NCBI GenBank assembly: GCA_049647245.1
Contig: JBARXH010000089.1
Location: 1-8,326 of the forward strand
Length of the DNA stretch: 8,326 bases
Reading direction: 5' to 3'
DNA from: Litorimonas sp049647245
GTDB lineage: Bacteria > Pseudomonadota > Alphaproteobacteria > Caulobacterales > Maricaulaceae
The notes below the pieces were generated by a model that was not told the origin of the DNA, made no database searches, and was given only the letters and a program-made list of their open reading frames with translations. The stretch's first letter is position 1. Each line of letters begins with the position of its first letter. A program made the position numbers and the translations under genes. Positions 1 to 4,834 of this stretch are shown piece after piece.

Positions 1-647
1 GCGCACCACATCTCGTAGGGCGGATGTTCCTCCGGCAGGCCTTCGGCCGTATCGACGATGGAAAACTTGCGCGCCTCGAACGTGCCCGCGCCGACGGTGA
101 CCGTCTCGTCGCCTTCATAGACGATGCCGAAGTCCAGCGGGAACAGCTCTGGACCCGTCGCGCCGCGGTGGTCGGGCGAACTCATCATGACCTGTTTCAG
201 GCTCAGCTTGCCGGGCTTGGCATCCATCGGAAAGAGCCGTCCGAGAAAGCCGTCATTGACGATGGCATGGTGCCCGAACCAGGGCGTGCGCGCGTCAAGG
301 GAAAGCTCCGCGCTGTTGGGACCCAGCGTCCGGTTGTGCCCGTTGAAGCGCGCATGGGCGGCGTCGAACTGGAACCAGCCGCAGCCTTCGTAGACGCCGC
401 CTACGGACAGGCGCGAAAAGCCGTCGATCGGCGCCATCGTGGCGGTCTCGAAACTCGCCACCACGTCGCGCAACACGTCCGGCGCGTCATCGATCTCCGT
501 ATGGGCGTGGAGGACCGACGTGCCGTCCGTCTGTTCGTGCAGGGTGAAGCTCTCGCGCCCGCGCTCTTCGTTCATGCGCTCGGGCTTCTTCGACGTGTAG
601 GCGATCTGTCCGCGCCAGCTGCGATGCGTTCTCCCCTGGGATGTCAT
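1..647 (-). CDS. Conserved-type hypothetical protein, C-terminus cut by window edge
   Basis: The frame is open from an ATG at 647 to the left edge (215 codons, no stop), so the C-terminus lies outside the window. It begins MTSQGRTHRSWRGQIAY and continues with alternating beta-strand-like stretches, including GGVYEGCGWFQFDAA (83-97), TPWFGHHAIVNDGFLGRLFPM (about 121-141) and VTVGAGTFEARKFSIVD (183-199). The last resembles the 'AGTFEA..' strand seen in DUF3108-like beta-barrel proteins. There is no signal peptide and no membrane segment. I do not recognise a family with certainty; the pattern suggests a soluble beta-rich, perhaps ligand-binding protein. The ATG shares four bases (ATGA) with the stop of the oxidoreductase gene before it, which indicates translational coupling and fixes the start. 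Its own Shine-Dalgarno is weak (GGTGG, about 12 bases away). Third codon positions are mostly G or C, as in its neighbours. The gene is well supported; its function is unknown. Confidence 0.85.
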   Translation of the reverse strand, partial: MTSQGRTHRSWRGQIAYTSKKPERMNEERGRESFTLHEQTDGTSVLHAHTEIDDAPDVLRDVVASFETATMAPIDGFSRLSVGGVYEGCGWFQFDAAHARFNGHNRTLGPNSAELSLDARTPWFGHHAIVNDGFLGRLFPMDAKPGKLSLKQVMMSSPDHRGATGPELFPLDFGIVYEGDETVTVGAGTFEARKFSIVDTAEGLPEEHPPYEMWC

Positions 648-1639
648 GGCAGCGTTACCACCGCTTTTCCGACATTTCGTCCGCGCACCAGGCGCTCCAT
701 CAGCGCGCTGGCATTATTCAGACCGTGCACCTCGTCATGGACGTAAGCGATGGCCCCGGACTTGACGTGCGGGGCGATTTCGGCGCGGAACTCGTCCCAC
801 CGGTCGTAATAGTCGTAGACGACGAGGCCCATCATCTGGGCGCGCTTGCCGACGATCATCCCTACGCTGGTCATGGCGGGCGGGCCGCCATGGTAATGGC
901 CCGCCAGACCGCACAGAACGACGCGGCCGTAGAGGTTCAGTTTCTGCATGGCGAGGGCGAGCATGGCATCGCCGACATTCTCGAAATGCACGTCGAGGCC
1001 GCGGGGCAGGGCGTCGGCCAAGCCGTTTTCCCACCCGTCCGCCTTGTAGTCGAGGCAGGCGTCGAACCCGAACCTGTCCGTCGCAAGTGCGCACTTTTCC
1101 GGCCCGCCCGCAATGCCGACCGTTCGCGCTGCGCCGCGCACCTTGGCGATCTGGGCGGCCGTCGCACCGACCGGTCCCGACGCGGCATCGACCATGAAGG
1201 TCTCTCCGGCCTTCACGTCCGCCAGCTGGGTCACGCCGGCCCAGGCCGTCAGGCCGGGCATGCCGAGCACGCCGATATAGGCGTCCAGCGGCGCGGAGTC
1301 CGGGTCGATCTTCTGGCAGTCGCAGGAGGAGAGGGCGGCGGTCTCGACCCAGCCGCCTTCCATGGAGTGGACATGGTCGCCGACACCGAAATGCTCCGAC
1401 CGGCTTTCGATCACCTCGCCGACGACCGCGCCCGGCACGAGGCCGGACCCCGGCTCCGGCGCGGGTTCGCCCATATGCTGGCCGCGCAGCCGCGTGCCGA
1501 CATAGGGATCGAGCGAGATGTGCTTCACCCGGACCAGCACGCCCTTGTCGGGGCATTCCGGCACGGCCACGTCGATCAGCTTGAAGTCGGCTGCGACCGG
1601 CTTGTCGGTCAGTGCGTGCTTGAGGACGACCTGCTTCAT
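644..1639 (-). CDS. NADP-dependent oxidoreductase, zinc-independent MDR family (CurA / prostaglandin reductase type)
   Basis: This 331-residue protein has the usual length for the leukotriene B4 dehydrogenase / CurA (YncB) branch of medium-chain reductases. These enzymes use NADPH to reduce the C=C bond of alpha,beta-unsaturated ketones or aldehydes in the cytoplasm. Visible marks are the N-terminal GroES-like part with SLDPYVGTRLRG (42-53), LVPGAVVGEV (67-76), GVLGMPGLTAWAG (123-135), the nucleotide-binding DAASGPVGATAAQIAK (151-166), GIAGGPEKC (175-183, phosphate-binding side), FDACLDYK (192-199), the family-typical GLDVHFENVG (214-223) and a C-terminal GRNVGKAVV. There is no zinc-ligand set. 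Family members usually have TAY where this one has TAW (W133). The ATG overlaps the VOC gene's stop as ATGA and has GAAGGG eight bases upstream. The downstream unknown gene overlaps its stop in the same way. In this operon it could saturate a double bond formed by the flavoprotein; that is inference. Confidence 0.95.
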   Translation of the reverse strand: MKQVVLKHALTDKPVAADFKLIDVAVPECPDKGVLVRVKHISLDPYVGTRLRGQHMGEPAPEPGSGLVPGAVVGEVIESRSEHFGVGDHVHSMEGGWVETAALSSCDCQKIDPDSAPLDAYIGVLGMPGLTAWAGVTQLADVKAGETFMVDAASGPVGATAAQIAKVRGAARTVGIAGGPEKCALATDRFGFDACLDYKADGWENGLADALPRGLDVHFENVGDAMLALAMQKLNLYGRVVLCGLAGHYHGGPPAMTSVGMIVGKRAQMMGLVVYDYYDRWDEFRAEIAPHVKSGAIAYVHDEVHGLNNASALMERLVRGRNVGKAVVTLP

Positions 1640-2532
1640 GTCTTCGGCCCTTCTGTCTCGACAATTTCGTAGAGCGTCCCGTCAGGGGAGGCCGTGGTGA
1701 AGGCGCGCTTGCCGCCGTAGACGATGCCGGGCGGCGTGACGGCGGTCGCGCCGGATTTCTCCAGCACGGCGTCGAAGTCGGGATGATGGAAGGTCGCGAC
1801 CGCGATGCCGGGGTAGAGTTCGCCCTCGCGGCGGGGCCGCACGGTGGAGCCTGGCGGATACTGGTCGATCTCCAGGAAGCAGTCGCGCCCGTGCGTGACC
1901 GTGGCCAGCGCATGCTGCGTGCCGCCGGGCAGGCCGTGCGCCTTGTTGATCATGGTGTAGTCGATCTCCATGGTCCGGCCCGGCGACAGGAGCAGCGCGT
2001 CCTCCAGCCAGTCCAGATGAGCCTGCATGTCGGGCGATCCGGCCACGAGGATGAACAGGCTGTCGATCAGGCTGCTGGCGCGGGGCAGGTCGTATTGCGG
2101 CAGGTCCTCGTTGATCTGCGTGAGATAGACGACCTCCCGGTCCGGCCCCATCACCTGCATGGGATAGATGGCGTCGAGGCCCGCGATCTTCTTGGGGGGG
2201 CCTATGATCTCGAACGGCCCTTCCATCATGCGCGCATTCACGGCGTCCGTGTCCTGCGTGCAGATTTCTACCGCGTTCCAGCCATAGGTCTTGAGGGGTT
2301 CGTAATCCGGATGCGGCTCCTGCTCCACGAAGCGCAGGAAGACGTTCCGGCCGGAGGCAGGCCGCAGCACGACGGAGCGTTTCCAGCCCGCGCGCGGCGC
2401 ATTCCAGCTCTCCGCCACATCCGCGTGCAGGCGGTCGTCCTCGACCACGACGTAGTCGAGCCATTTTGTGTACCACGCCACCGTCCGGTCGAGATCGGAC
2501 GAGGTGAGGGTGGCCGCGCGGATCAGATGCAC
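1636..2532 (-). CDS. Two-module VOC (glyoxalase/bleomycin resistance/dioxygenase) superfamily protein
   Basis: The 298-residue protein has two consecutive VOC modules, at about 4-140 and 157-292. Module 1 shows AATLTSSDLDRTVAWYTKWL (6-25), the classic first strand plus helix, and ends in GPDREVVYLTQI (129-140). Module 2 ends in SPDGTLYEIVE (282-292). VOC proteins bind a metal in a paired beta-alpha-beta-beta-beta fold and act as isomerases, extradiol dioxygenases, lyases or binding proteins. The closing glutamates (E133, E289) are present, but the first-strand histidine usual in metal-dependent members looks replaced (A6/A7 in module 1; S158-F160 in module 2), so a ring-cleaving dioxygenase is doubtful. 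The start is GTG (frame MHLIRAATL), four bases after the flavoprotein stop, with a weak AAGG about nine bases upstream. The stop overlaps the next ATG. The exact reaction is unknown. Confidence 0.92.
   Translation of the reverse strand: MHLIRAATLTSSDLDRTVAWYTKWLDYVVVEDDRLHADVAESWNAPRAGWKRSVVLRPASGRNVFLRFVEQEPHPDYEPLKTYGWNAVEICTQDTDAVNARMMEGPFEIIGPPKKIAGLDAIYPMQVMGPDREVVYLTQINEDLPQYDLPRASSLIDSLFILVAGSPDMQAHLDWLEDALLLSPGRTMEIDYTMINKAHGLPGGTQHALATVTHGRDCFLEIDQYPPGSTVRPRREGELYPGIAVATFHHPDFDAVLEKSGATAVTPPGIVYGGKRAFTTASPDGTLYEIVETEGPKT
1648..1653 (-). promoter_or_regulatory. Ribosome binding site of the CurA-like gene
   Basis: On the minus strand GAAGGG lies eight bases before the ATG at 1639, inside the last codons of the VOC gene. 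It supports this start and independent loading in addition to ATGA coupling. Confidence 0.6.
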
Positions 2533-2533
2533 G

Positions 2534-2543
2534 GTCCTAGGCC
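2534..2543. repeat. GGCCTAGGAC direct repeat, copy 1
   Basis: On the minus strand GGCCTAGGAC spans the flavoprotein stop codon (TAG) and ends two bases before the GTG of the VOC gene. An identical 10-mer lies at 4121-4130, before the flavoprotein start. In both places it is adjacent to a start codon, so a shared translation-start role or chance are both possible. Confidence 0.35.
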
Positions 2544-4114
2544 TTGTTCAGACCGAGGGAGCCCGCATTGACGAGGCCGTCCGGGTCCAGCAACCGCTTG
2601 ATGCCTTCCAGCACGCCCTTCGTCTCGTCCGACATGTTGTCGTGATAGGGATAGGTGCGGCCGATCTGGAAATGGGCGGCGCCGAACTCGGTGAAAATGT
2701 CCATCACGTTCTGACGTGCCTGGGTGACCAGCGCGGTCGCCTCCGGGTTGGCCTCGAACCGCTTGGCGCGCTTCAGCGTGGCGGTGTCGACCGTCCTTTC
2801 GTGGATGGGGTGGATTTCCTCCGGCCAGATGAAGACCGGCTCCACCAAATAGCCGTTGGTGGACAGGGTCGTGAGCAGGTAGCCCGTGACGATGTCGTGC
2901 GCGTCCAGTTCGGCCTTCATGCCTGCGAACATCGCATCCATGGCGGCGACGCAGGCCGGGCCGTCGCCCATCGACACGATGCCGTGGATCGGCACCCAGC
3001 GTTCGCCCTGCGGTCCGAGCACGCTGTTGAGCGGCCCGAACGGGTTGGTGCGCATGATCTTGGGGATGGAGTTCTCGATCTCCCTGCCGCCATGCCGGGC
3101 CGCGATCGCTTTCAGCCGGTCCATCTTGGCGGCGACCTCGCCGGGACTGTAGCCTTCCACGATCCAGTGCAGGCTGTAGGCGGCATCGTCGATGAAGTTC
3201 CGGCCGGACAGAACGACTTTCGCGCCGTCCTTCAGCCCCTTCATCAACCCGCCCTTCGCCTTGGTCACGACATTGCCCAGCGTCTTGAAGTCGGCGGCGA
3301 GGCTGGCGCGCTTCATGCGCACGACCTGCAGGTTGGGGTCGAACCCGAACAGTTCGCACGCGAACCCGATCCGGCCCATCTCCGCCATCGCCTCCGCCCA
3401 GCTTTCGGGCTCGTCGAATTCGACGCTGGCATGGTCCTCATCCGTGGGTAGCGGGATGAGCCGGAGCGTGGCTTCAGCCTTGTAGCCGAAGGCCCCGGCG
3501 TCGGCGAGGAAGAGGCCCGTCAGGTCCGGGCCGTACTGGCGCCAGAAGGGCTTGCCCTTCGGGCTGGCTGCCGTTCCGGTCTTCACGATCGTGCCGTCGG
3601 CGAGGACGACCGTGAGCGAGGTCACGGAGTCGGTGGACGGGCCGTGCGTGCCCGCGCCGAAGAAGGCGTTGTTCTGCGACAGCCCGCCGCCGATGGTCGA
3701 ACTCAGTCCGGACAGCGGCCCCCAGAAGGGCGTGCGCAGCCCCTTGGGGGCAAGCGCCCGGTGCAGTTCCGCCCAGGTCACGCCCGCCTGCACCGTCACC
3801 GTCATGTCGGCTTCGTTGATCTCGAGGATCCGGTCCATCCTGGACAGGTCCAGCATCGCCGTGCCCGTCCGGTCGGGCGTGTAGCCCTTGGTGTAGCTCA
3901 TGCCGCCGCCGCGCGGGTTGAGCGGCATCTTCGCGCGGTGGGCCACGGCGACCGCGTCGGCCAACTGGTTTGTCGTGGTCGGCGCGATGACGAAGTCGGC
4001 CGTTTCGCCCTTCGCCCAAATGTCCTCGGAAAAGAGCGCGCGGTCGGCCTCGGTCTCGCTGAGGCCGTCCGTGCCGAGAATTTGCGTCAGGGTGTCGATC
4101 ACGGGCTTGTTCAT
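2537..4114 (-). CDS. FAD-binding oxidoreductase, VAO/PCMH superfamily (4-cresol dehydrogenase-like flavoprotein)
   Basis: The 525-residue size fits the flavoprotein subunits of p-cresol methylhydroxylase and vanillyl-alcohol oxidase. The N-terminal FAD domain (about 38-225) has IAPTTTNQLADAVAVAHRA (43-61), the pyrophosphate loop PLNPRGGGMSYTKGY (64-78), VQAGVTWAEL (108-117), GPLSGLSSTIGGGLSQNNAF (132-151), FGAGTHGPSTDSV (152-164) and GYKAEATLRLIPLP (210-223). The rest is the substrate/cap domain with FAD-oxidase C-terminal signature LDPDGLVNAGSLGL (about 509-522). Such enzymes oxidise para-substituted phenols, alcohols or 2-hydroxyacids by hydride transfer to FAD, passing electrons to oxygen or a cytochrome. 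There is no signal peptide, so the enzyme is probably cytoplasmic. I cannot tell whether FAD is covalently bound. The ATG has AGGA seven bases upstream. The stop lies four bases before the VOC gene. The family is sure; the substrate is not. GlcD-like or D-lactate dehydrogenase-like activity is the main alternative. Confidence 0.94.
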   Translation of the reverse strand: MNKPVIDTLTQILGTDGLSETEADRALFSEDIWAKGETADFVIAPTTTNQLADAVAVAHRAKMPLNPRGGGMSYTKGYTPDRTGTAMLDLSRMDRILEINEADMTVTVQAGVTWAELHRALAPKGLRTPFWGPLSGLSSTIGGGLSQNNAFFGAGTHGPSTDSVTSLTVVLADGTIVKTGTAASPKGKPFWRQYGPDLTGLFLADAGAFGYKAEATLRLIPLPTDEDHASVEFDEPESWAEAMAEMGRIGFACELFGFDPNLQVVRMKRASLAADFKTLGNVVTKAKGGLMKGLKDGAKVVLSGRNFIDDAAYSLHWIVEGYSPGEVAAKMDRLKAIAARHGGREIENSIPKIMRTNPFGPLNSVLGPQGERWVPIHGIVSMGDGPACVAAMDAMFAGMKAELDAHDIVTGYLLTTLSTNGYLVEPVFIWPEEIHPIHERTVDTATLKRAKRFEANPEATALVTQARQNVMDIFTEFGAAHFQIGRTYPYHDNMSDETKGVLEGIKRLLDPDGLVNAGSLGLNKA

Positions 4115-4120
4115 GCGGGT

Positions 4121-4130
4121 GTCCTAGGCC
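4121..4130. repeat. GGCCTAGGAC direct repeat, copy 2, containing the flavoprotein RBS
   Basis: On the minus strand this 10-mer contains AGGA (4122-4125), seven bases before the ATG at 4114, a reasonable Shine-Dalgarno. It matches 2534-2543 exactly. The palindromic core CCTAGG contains CTAG, a tetranucleotide that is generally scarce in proteobacterial genomes. Confidence 0.4.
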
Positions 4131-4164
4131 GGGTGCGGGGCGGCGTCTTGGCGTGCGTCAAACC

Positions 4165-4647
4165 TCACGCGCGTCTCTCCTCGCACAGGGTGCGGCGGAT
4201 GAGCGCCCCGTCCTTCACGAAATGCCAGGTCCGGGAGCGCAATCCGTTCACCGGCGGCAGGATGATTTCCCAGAACACCACGCCCGGCAGGTCCTTCCGG
4301 TCGAGATGCAGAAGGATCAGCCCGTCCTTCGTTTCCCAGGCCGAGCCGGAAAAGGTCGGTTCGTCCCACCAGAGGCGGCCGTCGCGGAAGGTCCCGTCGA
4401 GCCGGGCCGTCTCGACCCGTCCGTCATCAAAGGTAAACGTGTTGTGCTGGACATAGGCGAAGGGGCCGGAGTCCGGGAACTCGCAGACGACGTGGCTGTC
4501 ATGAGCGCCGAGCGGCTCGCCTTGGGACCCGATATGGCGGTAGCGGCCGACCCAGGTGCCTGCGTGTGCCCGCATGGCGGGCATGGCCGCGTGGAAGGCG
4601 CGGTGTGTTGCTTGGCGGTGCGGCATGTTTGCAACAGTCCGCGACAT
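4165..4647 (-). CDS. Small lipocalin/DUF3598-like protein of unknown function
   Basis: This 160-residue protein has a pattern I associate with a lipocalin-type beta-barrel (DUF3598-like): an AGTWVGRYRH strand (29-38), FAYVQHNTFTFDDGRVE (about 63-79), DGTFRDGRLWWDEPTFSGSAWE (about 84-105), LPGVVFWEIILP (about 119-130) and a closing SRTWHFVKDGALIRRTLCEER. It has no signal peptide or membrane segment and no obvious catalytic residues. A ligand-binding or steroid-isomerase-like pocket is possible but unproven. The start is uncertain. M1 (4647) has only GGCGG three bases away. M8 (4626) or M22 (4584) would still keep the whole barrel, and M1 sits on a putative operator half-site. It is the first gene of the minus-strand cluster, 50 bases before the flavoprotein gene, with no terminator seen between them, so it probably belongs to the operon. 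Confidence 0.83.
   Translation of the reverse strand: MSRTVANMPHRQATHRAFHAAMPAMRAHAGTWVGRYRHIGSQGEPLGAHDSHVVCEFPDSGPFAYVQHNTFTFDDGRVETARLDGTFRDGRLWWDEPTFSGSAWETKDGLILLHLDRKDLPGVVFWEIILPPVNGLRSRTWHFVKDGALIRRTLCEERRA
4638..4647 (+). promoter_or_regulatory. Candidate operator half-site A (TCCGCGACAT)
   Basis: TCCGCGACAT is repeated exactly at 4702-4711, 64 bases away (about six helical turns), and its core CGCGACA is the right arm of the dyad at 4687-4710. It covers the ATG of the longest reading of the lipocalin-like gene (ATG TCG CGG on the minus strand), so either it partly reflects coding sequence or the true start is further in. Confidence 0.35.
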
Positions 4648-4654
4648 TTCCGCC

Positions 4655-4675
4655 GTAATATTTGTTACATGTCAA
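4655..4675 (-). promoter_or_regulatory. Possible promoter region of the minus-strand operon
   Basis: The minus strand has a perfect TTGACA (-35 consensus) at 4675-4670, followed by the only AT-rich patch of the region, which contains GTAA-N6-TTAC (4655-4668). No good -10 hexamer lies 16-18 bases further (CGGAAA at 17), so the call is weak. If it is used, transcription would start near 4640 and translation would have to start at M8 or later of the lipocalin-like gene. TAATAT at 4656-4661 on the plus strand could equally be a -10 for the receptor, but has no convincing -35. Confidence 0.25.
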
Positions 4676-4686
4676 GACGCGCCGCG

Positions 4687-4710
4687 TGTCGCGAACCCAA
4701 ATCCGCGACA
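4687..4710. promoter_or_regulatory. Candidate operator: perfect 7-base dyad TGTCGCG-N10-CGCGACA
   Basis: Both arms are perfect reverse complements around a 10-base spacer (aacccaaatc), with half-site centres 17 bases apart. This fits a dimeric regulator, for example of TetR, GntR, IclR or LacI type. It lies in the gap between two divergent transcription units, 125 bases before the receptor ATG. A third copy of the half-site sits at 4640-4646. As RNA it could also form a 7-pair hairpin. No regulator gene is in the window to assign it to. Confidence 0.45.
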
Positions 4711-4717
4711 TCTGATG

Positions 4718-4737
4718 CCACCCCGCCTGCGGGATGG
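4718..4737 (+). other. Hairpin in the probable 5' leader of the TonB-dependent receptor
   Basis: CCACCCCGC / GCGGGATGG form eight Watson-Crick pairs with one C-A mismatch around a tiny CT loop, 98 bases before the receptor start. No T run follows, so it is not a terminator. It may affect leader structure or be incidental in GC-rich DNA. The rest of the leader to the Shine-Dalgarno shows several GGGG runs but no riboswitch I recognise. Confidence 0.3.
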
Positions 4738-4820
4738 AAGTCAGGGGATCAGGTGGGGAAGCCTGCTCATACGGGACCGATATCGACCAAAGACGCCGCC
4801 GGGGTGGGGCGTCATGTTCT

Positions 4821-4827
4821 GAAGGAG
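4821..4827 (+). promoter_or_regulatory. Strong ribosome binding site of the TonB-dependent receptor
   Basis: GAAGGAG lies seven bases before the ATG at 4835. It is the best Shine-Dalgarno of the window, fixes the start and suggests high translation. Confidence 0.8.
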
Positions 4828-4834
4828 CACAAGA

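Noticed and set aside
24..746. 240-codon open frame on the plus strand at the left edge
   Set aside because: It is antisense to the coupled unknown gene on the minus strand. That gene has the ATGA overlap and a protein-like beta-strand pattern; the plus frame has no ribosome site and an R/V/A-rich product.
641..1672. 343-codon open frame on the plus strand, antisense to the CurA-like gene
   Set aside because: The minus strand here carries clear NADP-binding and family motifs; the plus frame gives low-complexity H/R/D/G/V-rich sequence typical of antisense frames in GC-rich DNA.
735..1913. Overlapping 392-codon minus-strand frame across the VOC and CurA-like genes
   Set aside because: It is a frame-shifted reading of both real genes with an extreme R/P/A/G composition; the two annotated frames have full-length family matches.
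1636..2532. Extradiol ring-cleaving dioxygenase
   Set aside because: The two-module length fits, but the expected metal-binding histidines are not at their usual places, so only the VOC superfamily is claimed.
2468..4456. Two plus-strand open frames (2468-3451 and 3644-4456) antisense to the flavoprotein region
   Set aside because: Both lack recognisable motifs and are shadows of the well-supported flavoprotein and lipocalin-like genes.
4640..4693. Reading CGCGACA (4640-4646) and TGTCGCG (4687-4693) as one long-loop stem
   Set aside because: The loop would be 40 bases; the closer pairing 4687-4693 with 4704-4710 is more plausible, so the first copy is treated as a separate half-site.
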